Source: Gp6-AA40 sp046732795 | GTDB lineage: Bacteria > Acidobacteriota > Vicinamibacteria > Vicinamibacterales > UBA2999 | Length of the DNA: 40,557 bases | Direction: 5' to 3' | Assembly (NCBI GenBank): GCA_046732795.1 | Contig: JBKPNV010000086.1 | Span: 1-40,557, forward strand | In this document: piece by piece, positions 24,280 through 32,600 of the stretch | How positions within the stretch are numbered: position 1 is the stretch's first letter | Layout of the letters: every line of letters begins with the position of its first letter | The notes under the pieces: model-generated | Databases searched by the model: none | The model's input: only the letters and a program-made list of their open reading frames with translations | What the model was told of the DNA's origin: nothing | Made by a program: the position numbers and the translations under genes

Positions 24280-24295
24280 ATTTTCAATTGAAAAT
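24280..24295. promoter_or_regulatory. 16-bp AT-rich perfect palindrome, candidate operator
   Basis: ATTTTCAATTGAAAAT is a perfect palindrome in a GC-rich setting, between divergent ABC and Sco-like genes. If transcription starts at ATG 24312, it spans about -32 to -17, between the -35 and -10 regions, a typical repressor site. Confidence 0.5.
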
Positions 24296-24298
24296 TGT

Positions 24299-24304
24299 TA
24301 GAGT
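24299..24304 (+). promoter_or_regulatory. TAGAGT, candidate -10 for the CusF-Sco gene
   Basis: TAGAGT ends 7 nt before ATG 24312, directly downstream of the palindrome at 24280-24295. Confidence 0.4.
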
Positions 24305-24311
24305 GGACGTG

Positions 24312-25169
24312 ATGCGCATGTTGCCGGTTTTTTTTGTGGCGTCGATCGCCCTCAGCGGGTGCGGACGGCCCCCTGACGCCAACACGCGTCAATTCGAACT
24401 GCAAGGTCAGATTCTCGCCGTGCGGCCCGAGCGCCATGAAGTCGTGATCAAACATCAGGACATCAAAGGCTTCATGCCGGGCATGACGATGCCGTTTACC
24501 GTCAAAGACGACGCGTTGATGGCTGGAAAGAAGCCGGGCGATTTGGTGACCGCAACGCTCGTGGTTGGAGAGACGCAGGCCTATCTCTCGACGTTGACGA
24601 CAACCGGCCATGCCGAGCTCGCGGAAGCAGCGCCGGCGCCCCCACCAGATATCCTCGAGCCCGGACAAGCCGTGAAGGATGCCGCTCTGGTCGATCAGGA
24701 CAACACGCCGCGCCAGTTCGCGAACTTCAAAGGTCACAGACTGGCGGTGACCTTCATCTACACGCGCTGTCCGCTGCCAGATTTCTGTCCACTCATGGAC
24801 AAGCACTTCGCCGCGATTCAGAACACGATCAAGAGCACGCCAGCACTCGCCGACGTACGATTATTGACAGTGACGCTCGATCCTGAATTCGATCGGCCGG
24901 CGATCCTGAAGGCGTACGCGCGCCGTCGCGAAGCCGATCCAGCCGTGTGGACGTTCCTGACTGGTGAACCCGCAGAAGTGAATCGATTCGCAACTCAGTT
25001 CGGGTTGTACGTTGAACACGACCCGCAGGACGCCATCAACATCACGCACAACCTTCGCACCGCCGTCATCGATCCTGAAGGCCGTCTGGTCACTGTGCAC
25101 AGCGGCAATTCATGGACGCCGGCCGAACTCGTTGCCGACCTCGCCGCCGCGCCCGCTCCCACGCACTGA
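24312..25169 (+). CDS. CusF-like domain fused to Sco1/SenC copper protein
   Basis: 285-residue lipoprotein: signal peptide with lipobox LSGC (Cys17). Residues ~27-100 form a small beta-barrel like CusF, with KGFMPGMTMPF providing Met55, Met58 and Met60 for copper. Residues ~115-285 are a thioredoxin-fold Sco domain: FIYTRCPLPDFCPLM has Cys153 and Cys159, separated by five residues rather than the classical three, and the third copper ligand His246 is in INITHNLRT. Sco proteins deliver copper to cytochrome oxidase or act as thiol reductases. No oxidase gene lies in the window. Fusion to a copper chaperone domain suggests the donor is built in. The ATG is preferred over longer in-frame starts because of the signal peptide. 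Confidence 0.9.
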   Translation: MRMLPVFFVASIALSGCGRPPDANTRQFELQGQILAVRPERHEVVIKHQDIKGFMPGMTMPFTVKDDALMAGKKPGDLVTATLVVGETQAYLSTLTTTGHAELAEAAPAPPPDILEPGQAVKDAALVDQDNTPRQFANFKGHRLAVTFIYTRCPLPDFCPLMDKHFAAIQNTIKSTPALADVRLLTVTLDPEFDRPAILKAYARRREADPAVWTFLTGEPAEVNRFATQFGLYVEHDPQDAINITHNLRTAVIDPEGRLVTVHSGNSWTPAELVADLAAAPAPTH

Positions 25170-25185
25170 TCCGGTCGAGCCTCCG

Positions 25186-25842
25186 GTGCTGGCGCTCACG
25201 CCGAAGGAGCGTCGGCTCGTCGCGCGCCTGCAGACGCCGGACGCGGTTCAGGCCTGGCTGAACGCACTGCCCTACAACACCGAAGCCGGCGGGGAGACGC
25301 TGCGCAGCTTTCGCGGAGTCGTCAGCAGCGGAACGGCGCATTGCCTCGAAGCTGCCCTGTCTGCGGCGGTGGTGCTCGAGCAGCATGGTTATCCACCGCT
25401 CGTGCTCAGTTTCGAATCGATCGACCTGCTCGATCACGTCATCTTCGTCTATCGAACCACGACGGGCTGGGGGTCGGTGGCACGCTCGCGTGATCCCGGT
25501 CTTCACGGGCGGCGGCCGCTGTTCGCCACGCCGCGCGCGCTCGCGCTCAGCTACGTCGAGTCGTATATCGACTTCACCGGTCGCATCAAAGCCTACGCCG
25601 TCGTCGATCTCCGCGTCATGGGCTCGTACGACTGGCGGCTCGCGACGAAGAACGTGTGGAAGGTCGAGCAGATGCTGCTCGACTGGCCGCATCGGCGCAT
25701 CGCAACATCCGATCGGAAGGCCGACGCGATGCGGCGGCGCTATCGCGCGTTTCGCGAGGCGCACGGCTACAAACCGTGGAAGTACTACAAGGGTCGCGAG
25801 CGATGGACCCCATTGCCGCAGGAGTTCGCGCGACGGGGTTAG
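25186..25842 (+). CDS. Unassigned protein, possible transglutaminase-like fold
   Basis: 218 residues from GTG 25186, 16 nt after the Sco stop, so probably in the same operon. I do not recognise a named family with certainty. The segment GTAHCLEAALSAAVVLEQHGYPPLVLSFESIDLLDHVIFVYRTTTGWGSVARSRDPGL places a Cys at a helix start, then a His after a beta strand. This is the order of the Cys-His-Asp triad in transglutaminase-like proteins. The C-terminal part is basic and aromatic (RAFREAHGYKPWKYYKGRERW). There is no signal peptide or membrane segment. The start codon has no SD and remains uncertain. Function unknown. Confidence 0.7.
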   Translation: MLALTPKERRLVARLQTPDAVQAWLNALPYNTEAGGETLRSFRGVVSSGTAHCLEAALSAAVVLEQHGYPPLVLSFESIDLLDHVIFVYRTTTGWGSVARSRDPGLHGRRPLFATPRALALSYVESYIDFTGRIKAYAVVDLRVMGSYDWRLATKNVWKVEQMLLDWPHRRIATSDRKADAMRRRYRAFREAHGYKPWKYYKGRERWTPLPQEFARRG

Positions 25843-25849
25843 AGTTCGC

Positions 25850-26152
25850 TTAATCCAAATCGAAGTCTCTCATCGGCCGCGTCACGGGCTCGTGCCTGGC
25901 CTTGTTCAACGCTTCCTCGAATCTCCGCGTCAGGGCATCGTCGCGCGTCTTTTCGGCTTCGATTGACTGTTCGAAGAGCGACTCGCGTCGGGCTGCTTCC
26001 GCTTCCAGGATGCGTCTGGCATCGTTCAGCTCGGGCTTGTCGCCACGTTCAGGGACGCTGTGACTCACCACGCGACGAAGGTTCGTGTCGATCACGAGGA
26101 CGGCGTCGCAGCAGGGGCATGCCACTTCGATCTCGCTTTTGAGCTTCGCCAT
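25850..26152 (-). CDS. Small CPCC protein of unknown function
   Basis: 100 residues. The N-terminus IEVACPCCDAVLVIDTNLRRVVSH carries a CPCC motif like half of a zinc ribbon (one Cys-x-Cys-Cys group; no second pair is visible). The rest is a highly charged helix with coiled-coil character (ARRILEAEAARRESLFEQSIEAEKTRDDALTRRFEEALNKAR). It might bind zinc as a dimer. It converges on the preceding plus-strand gene with a 7-nt gap. TAAGAT ends 6 nt before the ATG and there is no SD. Confidence 0.75.
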   Translation of the reverse strand: MAKLKSEIEVACPCCDAVLVIDTNLRRVVSHSVPERGDKPELNDARRILEAEAARRESLFEQSIEAEKTRDDALTRRFEEALNKARHEPVTRPMRDFDLD

Positions 26153-26158
26153 GAGCTG

Positions 26159-26164
26159 ATCTTA
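26159..26164 (-). promoter_or_regulatory. TAAGAT, candidate -10 of a leaderless transcript
   Basis: TAAGAT on the minus strand ends 6 nt before the ATG at 26152. Confidence 0.4.
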
Positions 26165-26174
26165 CGCAATGCGG

Positions 26175-26233
26175 AACGCAGAATTCAAAACGCCGGATTC
26201 CCTCGTAAATTCAGCATTCTGGATTCTGCATTA
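26175..26233. repeat. AATTC/ATTCTG repeat word between divergent genes
   Basis: Imperfect repeats of CAGAATTC, AAATTCAGCATTC and TGGATTCTGCATT fill most of the gap between the CPCC gene and the EEP gene. Clearly less GC-rich than surrounding DNA. Confidence 0.65.
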
Positions 26234-26248
26234 CATTGCTCTTATCCA

Positions 26249-26980
26249 ATGAGCGAGTCACACAAGCGGACGATCCGCATCGCCACCTACAACATCCATC
26301 GCTGCCGGGGTCTCGACGGACGGACGCTGCCCTCACGTATCGCGGACGTCATTCGCGGCATCGATCCCGATCTCATCGCGCTCCAGGAGGTCATCGGCGC
26401 CAGTCCCCATGCACCGGGTCATGCCGAGGAGCTCGGGGCACTGCTGGGTATGGGCTGGGTGATGGCACCGACCCGGCATCTGCGCGGCAGCCTCTTCGGC
26501 AACGTGGTTCTCAGCCGGCACCCGATCGTCCACCACACCCACTACGACCTGTCGTGGAAGACGTGCGAGCCGCGCGGGTGCCAGCGGGTCGACGTCGCAT
26601 TCGGCGATGATCACCTGCACCTCTACAACGTTCATCTCGGGACCGCCTTCCTCGAACGGCGGTATCAGGCGGGACGACTCAAAGCCATCGTGCACGATCG
26701 TCGCGTGGGCAGTCCGAAAGTGGTGCTCGGCGATTTCAACGAGTGGATGAAGGGGCTGGCCACGTCCACGCTCAACGAGCAACTGCAAAGCATCGATTTG
26801 CGGGCGCACCTCCGGCGACGCCGTACGTATCCGGGCGTGTTTCCCGTATTACATCTCGATCACATCTACTACGAAGGCGAGGTGGAGGTGGTGAAGGTGG
26901 AACTGCCACGCACGCGGCTCTCTTTGATGGCGTCGGACCACTTGCCGCTTGTCGCTGACTTGAAGGTCCAATTCCCGTAG
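26249..26980 (+). CDS. Endonuclease/exonuclease/phosphatase (EEP) family hydrolase
   Basis: 243 residues with the complete EEP fold signature: IATYNIHRC (metal-site Asn), DLIALQEV (Glu), LYNVHLGT, VVLGDFNEW (Asp and Asn), LDHIYY and the final ASDHLPLVADL (Asp-His pair). These enzymes are Mg-dependent phosphodiesterases acting on DNA, lipids or nucleotides; the sequence alone does not show which. There is no signal peptide, so it is probably cytoplasmic. ATG 26249 begins MSESHKRTIRIATYN. No SD is present and the sequence upstream is the AATTCTG repeat. It converges on the small gene at 27060 across a terminator. Confidence 0.92.
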   Translation: MSESHKRTIRIATYNIHRCRGLDGRTLPSRIADVIRGIDPDLIALQEVIGASPHAPGHAEELGALLGMGWVMAPTRHLRGSLFGNVVLSRHPIVHHTHYDLSWKTCEPRGCQRVDVAFGDDHLHLYNVHLGTAFLERRYQAGRLKAIVHDRRVGSPKVVLGDFNEWMKGLATSTLNEQLQSIDLRAHLRRRRTYPGVFPVLHLDHIYYEGEVEVVKVELPRTRLSLMASDHLPLVADLKVQFP

Positions 26981-26991
26981 GGTTCACAAAT

Positions 26992-27019
26992 GAAAACGGC
27001 CGCCCAACCGAGCGGCCGT
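26992..27019 (-). terminator. Intrinsic terminator for the minus-strand TlpA / small-protein genes
   Basis: Reading the minus strand, ACGGCCGC (27019-27012) pairs perfectly with GCGGCCGT (27003-26996) around an 8-nt loop, followed directly by TTTTCATTTG. It lies 40 nt past the stop at 27060. On the plus strand no T-tract follows. Confidence 0.75.
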
Positions 27020-27030
27020 ACCTGGAACCT

Positions 27031-27059
27031 GACTTTTGACCTTTGCCCTTTGACCTTGA
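27031..27059. repeat. GGTCAAA repeat after the small gene's stop
   Basis: On the minus strand: AAGGTCAAAGGGCAAAGG then TCAAAAGTC, directly after the TGA of the gene ending at 27060. Same word and same position relative to the stop as at 15977-15994. Confidence 0.65.
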
Positions 27060-27284
27060 TCAACCTTCTTCCTCGAACTCTTCTTCTTCGATCGGAAGAA
27101 ACCGGGTCGGGGGGCGCAACGCTTCGCGGAAGTCGTAGATCGGAAGCTGCTGAACGTGCAGCGAGATCACGCACCCGGGGGCCTTTTCGTCGATGACGAC
27201 GGTTACAGGACTCCCTTCGACACCTTCGCGAAACGCAAGACGGCAGCCGCAGGCGAGTCGGGCGTGCGTGAAGCCTTTCAACAT
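27060..27284 (-). CDS. Small acidic-tailed protein of unknown function
   Basis: 74 residues: MLKGFTHARLACGCRLAFREG, then VTVVIDEKAPGCVISLHVQQLPIYDFREALRPP, ending FLPIEEEEFEEEG. Cys12, Cys14 and Cys38 could bind a metal or form a disulfide; the acidic tail is distinctive. I know no named family. It follows tlpA-like gene 27297-27950 after 12 nt and precedes the terminator at 26992, so it can be read as the last gene of that operon. It also has its own TATGAT box 6 nt before ATG, so an independent leaderless transcript is possible. Confidence 0.72.
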   Translation of the reverse strand: MLKGFTHARLACGCRLAFREGVEGSPVTVVIDEKAPGCVISLHVQQLPIYDFREALRPPTRFLPIEEEEFEEEG

Positions 27285-27290
27285 GTCCGG

Positions 27291-27296
27291 ATCATA
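27291..27296 (-). promoter_or_regulatory. TATGAT, candidate -10 of a leaderless transcript
   Basis: TATGAT (5 of 6 matches to TATAAT) on the minus strand ends 6 nt before the ATG at 27284, in the 12-nt gap after the TlpA-like gene. Confidence 0.45.
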
Positions 27297-27950
27297 CTAC
27301 AGCAGTGTCTTGATCTCCCGCTCGATTTGTTCCTTCGTCGCAATTCCCGAGTGTTTCTTCGCGATGACGCCATCACGTCCAATGATCACCGAGACCGGGA
27401 TGCCGAAGAGCGGGCCGAAGGCTTCCTGCACATCCTCGCGTCCGTTGCCCACGAGTACTGGGTAGTTCATCTTGAACTCGGCCGCATACGGCAGCAGCTT
27501 TTCAGCCGTGTCATCCACTGACAATCCGAGCACCACGAGGTCGTCTTTGTACTGCTCCTGCAGCTCGACGAGCGACGGGATTTCTGCGCGACATGGACCG
27601 CACCACGTTGCCCAGAAATTCAGGAGAATGACCTTGCCCTTGAACGAGGCCAGCTGCACATCGACGCCGTGCATGTCCTTGAGCGTGAAATCGAGATTGG
27701 CCGCCTTGCCTGCCGCCTGGACATCCTCAGGCTCACCTGGGAAGTCGGCCTGCGCGCCGGTTGCTGTCTCATCATGCGGCTCGATCCCGGGAGCCACCCA
27801 GATCAGTCCCAGCGCGAGCGCGACAGCGCCCATCGCCAGCCACACGGCCTTGCGTGACCGCGGCCCCTCGCGTTCCGGCGTCGACTCTTCTGTCGGCAGC
27901 GGTTCGCCGTCGGCTTGATCGGGTTCGACCGGATTCATGTCGTCCTGCAT
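27297..27950 (-). CDS. TlpA-like membrane-anchored thiol-disulfide oxidoreductase
   Basis: 217 residues. A ~30-residue acidic cytoplasmic N-terminus (MQDDMNPVEPDQADGEPLPT) precedes one transmembrane helix (~35-53). The thioredoxin domain (~80-217) faces the periplasm: FTLKDMHGVDVQLASFKGKVILLNFWATWCGPC, active site Cys117-Gly-Pro-Cys120, then GLSVDD, and the cis-Pro in FGIPVSVIIGRDG. TlpA/ResA proteins reduce disulfides, for example in apocytochrome c or oxidase assembly. It sits 23 nt downstream of the anti-sigma gene, and AGAGGAG 10 nt before the ATG is its SD. This ties a thiol reductase to the ECF sigma unit and suggests a response to envelope redox stress. Confidence 0.93.
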   Translation of the reverse strand: MQDDMNPVEPDQADGEPLPTEESTPEREGPRSRKAVWLAMGAVALALGLIWVAPGIEPHDETATGAQADFPGEPEDVQAAGKAANLDFTLKDMHGVDVQLASFKGKVILLNFWATWCGPCRAEIPSLVELQEQYKDDLVVLGLSVDDTAEKLLPYAAEFKMNYPVLVGNGREDVQEAFGPLFGIPVSVIIGRDGVIAKKHSGIATKEQIEREIKTLL

Positions 27951-27973
27951 GTTGTGTCGGCTCCTCTATTAAC

Positions 27974-28750
27974 TTACCGCGCTTCTCGCATCACGTATCG
28001 GGACGCGCCCGCCAGGTCGCCAGTGTCTGCCGGCGTGACAAGGACGAACGTCGTCCCATCCCGGGACCAGATTTGCGAGCGATGACCCAGCGTGACCAGA
28101 TCGTCGGCTTTTCGTTCCGTGCCGGGAAGAACAAAGAGCGAGACGTCCTGCCCGTGCACGCGGTACATCACGTGAGGCACCAGTCCATCACCGTACAAGC
28201 ATCGCCGTGCGCCAACCAGCTGGATGTCGTCTTCAGTCGATGAAGGGGGAACGTGTACGTTCCTGCCGTACTGCTCGGCCAGTACATGCTCGATACTTTG
28301 CGGATCCGCGGTCACCCCGGCAGCAGGAGCAAACAGCTTGAAGCATTTGGAATGATCGGCAGCGAGTTGGGCGGCGAGCAGCGCGTCGGAGCGACGCGTC
28401 GCGAGCGAAAAGAACGCCGAGGCAGTAAAGATCATGACGACGACGGCCAGTAACATTGGAACGAGCCGGACACGCCACCACGGTCTGACATCGCTGAGAG
28501 CGCCCCGCGAGCCCTGCCTCGCCTGCACGAGCGCCTCGCATCGTCCTTGAAGCCCGGGAGGCAGCGGCTCGACGCGGAGTGCCGACGCCGCATGACGCAG
28601 CACCTGCCGGCCGCTTCGTTCATCGTCGGCCAATCGGCGGCAGGGGGGACACGCCGCCAGGTGCCGCTCTATCGCCCGCCGCTCCTCCGGCGTGAGCAGG
28701 TCGTCGGCGAATGCCGGAAGTGAATCGATCGTCTGGCGACACTCGCTCAT
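27974..28750 (-). CDS. Zinc-finger (ZAS/zf-HC2) membrane anti-sigma factor
   Basis: 258 residues. The N-terminal anti-sigma domain has the zinc site His30-x3-Cys34-x2-Cys37 (HLAACPPCRRLADDE). A single transmembrane helix (97-117, PMLLAVVVMIFTASAFFSLA) leads to a ~140-residue periplasmic sensor domain: DHSKCFKLFAPAAGVTADP, HVLAEQYGRNVHVP, VGARRCLYGDGLVPHVMYRVHGQDVSLFVLPG. Cys residues in this outer domain could sense thiol or metal state. Its ATG overlaps the sigma factor stop by 4 nt (28747-28750), the usual coupling of sigma and anti-sigma. It should hold the ECF sigma at the membrane until a signal arrives. Confidence 0.92.
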   Translation of the reverse strand: MSECRQTIDSLPAFADDLLTPEERRAIERHLAACPPCRRLADDERSGRQVLRHAASALRVEPLPPGLQGRCEALVQARQGSRGALSDVRPWWRVRLVPMLLAVVVMIFTASAFFSLATRRSDALLAAQLAADHSKCFKLFAPAAGVTADPQSIEHVLAEQYGRNVHVPPSSTEDDIQLVGARRCLYGDGLVPHVMYRVHGQDVSLFVLPGTERKADDLVTLGHRSQIWSRDGTTFVLVTPADTGDLAGASRYVMREAR

Positions 28751-29304
28751 GCAGTTGCTTTCGTCTTTCGGAGCTGGTCGAGCAGCAGACGGCGGCCTCG
28801 AGAGATGCGAGACATCACGGTTCCCATCGGCACATCCAGCATCCTGGCGATTTCCGCATACGAGAACTCTTCGACATCGCGCAACCAGACAGCCTGGCGA
28901 AAAATATCCGGCAACTCATCGAGGGCGGCCCGGAGATCGGCGTCGAGCGTATTGCGAAGCAACAGCTGTTCAGGCGTCTCGGCCCGCTGAGAATCGTCTG
29001 CCGTCGCTTCGGCCTCTTCGAGTCGCGAACTGTCCACCTCGATTGCCGCCGCCTCACGCCCCGCGTCGCGAAGCCGATTGCGCCACGTGTTGTGCAGGAT
29101 CGTCGATAACCAGGCCCTCAAATTCGTGCCGCGCTCGAATCGATCCGAGAAGCGCAGCGCTTTCACGACCGTGTCCTGCACCAGGTCCTCGGCATCGGCC
29201 CGGTTCCGGGTCAGCCTCAGCGCCGTCGCGTAAAGCGGCTCGAGGTAACGCAGAATCTCCGCGCCGAACGTGTCAGCGTCTGCAGGCTGGCGACGTCGGA
29301 ACAT
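28747..29304 (-). CDS. ECF-type RNA polymerase sigma factor
   Basis: 185 residues. Sigma region 2 is GAEILRYLEPLYATALRLTRNRADAEDLVQDTVVKALRFSDRFERGTNLRAWLSTILHNTWRNRLRD. Region 4 is LDELPDIFRQAVWLRDVEEFSYAEIARMLDVPMGTVMSRISRGRRLLLDQL, with its helix-turn-helix. An acidic linker lies between. ATG 29304 gives the standard ECF length; the frame is open to 29478, but the extra residues (RRRRVPGSRRPVR) are not sigma-like. It is the first gene of a minus-strand unit sigma - anti-sigma - TlpA-like - small protein. The initiation signal is not obvious. Confidence 0.93.
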   Translation of the reverse strand: MFRRRQPADADTFGAEILRYLEPLYATALRLTRNRADAEDLVQDTVVKALRFSDRFERGTNLRAWLSTILHNTWRNRLRDAGREAAAIEVDSSRLEEAEATADDSQRAETPEQLLLRNTLDADLRAALDELPDIFRQAVWLRDVEEFSYAEIARMLDVPMGTVMSRISRGRRLLLDQLRKTKATA

Positions 29305-29660
29305 CGGCGATACCGAGACCCACTGGATCAAACCCGGGGCGCGTCTGGAAAATTCCTGCGCTCGGGCTATCCGCACCGGACGACGGGACCCAGGAACTCT
29401 CCGTCGCCTGTCGCCCGTGGCCCCTCTCGAAGTATACCTGCCGAGGACGGAGAGAGAGGACATGTCGCCGTGAAACAACGCGCGCTCGTACCTTTCTCAT
29501 TGCGTTTTTCTGCGAAACTCTAGGCACATCCTTTGCTCGCGCGGGGGTACTTACGTCGGATTGCGAGGCTCTGTAGGTCGGCGGTAAGATCGCAACTCGC
29601 CGCGCAACCCGGTCAAGCGTGCCGAACGGGCAGGGCGGAACCCCTGCAAGGAGAACTGAC
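29305..29660. other. Regulatory gap between ECF sigma and the large protease-barrel gene
   Basis: 356 nt without a supported gene, holding both divergent promoters. Visible: a possible ECF-type -35 GGAACT (29393-29398, plus), an inverted pair GGAA/TTCC (29347-29356), the better promoter candidate at 29561-29590, and a 6-bp stem GCAGGG/CCCTGC (29630-29647) just before the SD. Confidence 0.5.
29561..29590 (+). promoter_or_regulatory. Candidate sigma70-like promoter TTGCGA-N18-TAAGAT
   Basis: -35 TTGCGA (29561-29566) and -10 TAAGAT (29585-29590), each 4 of 6 to consensus, with an 18-nt spacer, about 70 nt upstream of the ATG at 29661. Confidence 0.35.
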
Positions 29661-32600
29661 ATGAGCAACCGCACTCCGTGCGGCATTCTGCTCCGGGTGA
29701 TGACCCTGCTGGCCTTCGCGGTGCCGGTCGCGGCCCAGACCCCCTATATTCCCTATTACGGGAAGAACCAGATCCGCTACGACAAGTTCGAGTGGTACCG
29801 CTACGAGACGGACCACTTCATCATGTACTACTACCCGGAGATCGAGCCGCACCTCGAGCGCATGGCCGGTTATGCCGAAAGCGCCTATCAGCAGGTCAGC
29901 TCCGAGCTCAAACACGACCTCGCGCACAAGGTTCCGCTCATCCTGTTCCAAACCAGCAGCGAATTTCAGCAACAGAACGTGATTCCGGGCGCCGCATCCG
30001 AGGGCGTCGGCGCATTCGCCGAGCCGATCCGCCAGCGTATCGTCATGCCGATGGACGAGCCGCCGGATTTGCTGTACCGGCTGATTCTGCACGAGCTCAC
30101 GCATCAGTTCGACTACGACATCATCCCGGCAACGCTCGTTCGCAGAAGCACGCCGCTGTGGGTCCATGAGGGGCTTGCCGACTACATGACGGGGGCATGG
30201 CGTCCGCTCGACCTCATGGCCGTGCGTGATGCGGCCGTCGCCGATATCGTGCCGAAGATGAGCAAGCTGGAGGGATACAGCGACGTCGGCGGCGCGCGAA
30301 TGATCTACAACCTCGGGCACGCCATCTTCGAGTTCATCGAATCGAAGTGGGGCAAGGAAGGGCTGCGGCAGTATCTCTTCTCGTTGCGCAAGTCGGTCAT
30401 CGGCGGCGGAGAAGATGCCTACGAAGAGGCGTTCAAGATCACGGCCGACGAGTTCGATACGGAGTTCGAGAAGTACCTCAAGGATCGCTTCAAGCCATTC
30501 AGGGACAAGGAGCGCCCTGCCGATTACGGTCGGAACCTTCTTCCCAACAAGGAGAAGACGCCGTTCCGCGGCGGCTACACCGTGGAGCCGTCCCCGTCGG
30601 GCGACCTGCTTGCCGTCTTCTCCGGCAACGCTCGGGATCGTGAGGGCGATATCCTTCTCGTGTCCGCGCACGACGGCAGCGTCGTCCGAAACCTGACAAA
30701 GGGGTTCGATCAGGATCTCGGTTTCGAGTTCATCGTGACACCGGGCGGCCGATGGGTGACGGTTCCCTGGTTCTCATGGTCTTCGACCGGCGACCGCCTC
30801 GCCTACTTCGCGCGCGCGGAGAAATGGCGCTCGTTGATTCTGCAGAACGTCCTCACGCGAAATATCGAGCGTCGCATCTCGATGCGCACCGTCGACGACC
30901 CGGAGTCACCCGATTTCTCACCGGACGGACGCAAGATCGCATTCGCCGCGCTGCAGAACGGCACCGGTGACATCTTCGTGATCGATCTGCAGACCGAGCA
31001 GATCACCAACGTCACCAAGGATGCATTCGCCGATTCCGCGCCGACGTGGGCGCCGGATGGCCAATCGATCGTCTACAACGCGCGTGTCAGCGGCAACGAG
31101 AAGCTGTTCAGAGTCGACATCGCGACGGGGCAAAAGACTCAGCTCACGTTCGGTACTCATGACGATGCCGCGGCGCAGTTCCTGGATGCGGATACGCTCG
31201 TGTTTCCGTCGACCGCAACCGATCCCGCGCAGCCGATCGACCCGGACGTTGCGCGCAACGGGCAGATCTATAACGTCTGGACACTGAATCTGAAGAACGG
31301 CGAGCTTCGCCAGTACACCGACGCCGTGAGCGGCAACCTGTATACCGCCGTGCTCAAAGACGGAAACGCCCCCCCGCGTATCGGCGTCGTCACCTATTAC
31401 AAGGGCGATTACGAACTGCATGCGCTCGACCGGCGGGATCCGATCGTTACTGCGGCATCGTCCGATTTCGGCGCGCCCGGGCCAATCATCGACTTTCAGG
31501 CACCGCTCTCGCACACGCTGGTCGCAGACAAGAAGGCGAAGAAGGGGAAATTCGAAAAGATGTTCATGGACGGCCGCCCGCCCGTGAACGTCGGCGTGAC
31601 CAGCAGCGGCGACGTCTTCGGCGGAACGGCAGTGACGTTCAGCGATGTGTTGGGCGACCAGCAGTTCAGCCTGTTTGCGGCGTCGATTTCGCAGTACCGC
31701 ACGCTGTCGCTCTCGTATTTGAACCTCGCGCACCGATTCAACTACGCGCTGCAGGGATATTCGCAGACGCAGTTCTTCTACGGCAACCTCGAGGGCGTGT
31801 TCTATGACCCGGCGTTCTCGGGCATCATCGATCGCGACCTGTCGATCGCGACTCGAACGATCCGGGGAGCGACGGCATTCGGTATCTGGCCGCTCAATCG
31901 CTACCGGAGATTGGAGCTCACTGGCAGCTTCCAGCAGTACACCGAGAACTTCAACGACCCCGCCTTGCAGCAGTATTCAGAAGGCTACCAGCAGGACAAC
32001 TACGGGCGTCAACTGTTTCGCTCGGGCACGTTCGTTCCTTTAGGTGTGAATTTTGTCCAGGAAACGACGATCTTCCGCGAGTTCGGTCCCCTATCGGGGA
32101 GCACGGTGCGGGCCGGATACGAGATTGCGCCAAAAATCGCCGGCTCACTTTCGCGGCAGACGGCGGATCTCGATGCGCGCTACTACGTTCGACTCGGCGC
32201 TTCGGGCCTGCTGGCGTTACGCGCACGCGGCTTCAAGAGCTGGGGTGACGCTCCGGACTTCATGTACTTCGGCGGCAACTCCGAGATGCGCGGCTACGAG
32301 TATCTGCAGTTCGTCGGCGACCAGACCGCGTTCTTCAATGCGGAACTGCGCTTTCCGCTCATCGAAGCCATGCTGACGCCGATCGGGGTCCTCGGCGGAA
32401 TCCGCGGCGTGTTCTTCGCCAACATGGGAGGCGGGCACTTCGAGGGCCAGCAGTTCAAGTGGTGGACCAACAGCACCGAGGTCTACACGCCGATCAACGG
32501 CTTCATACAAACCGGGCTCGGACAGCAGGCCCCCGTATACGGAACGCCCGTCGTCATCGATGGCTTGCGCCTTGTCGACGCGCGCGCATCGTACGGCGTC

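Noticed and set aside
29305..29478. N-terminal extension of the ECF sigma factor
   Set aside because: The extra residues are Arg-rich and not sigma-like. ATG 29304 gives the standard length.
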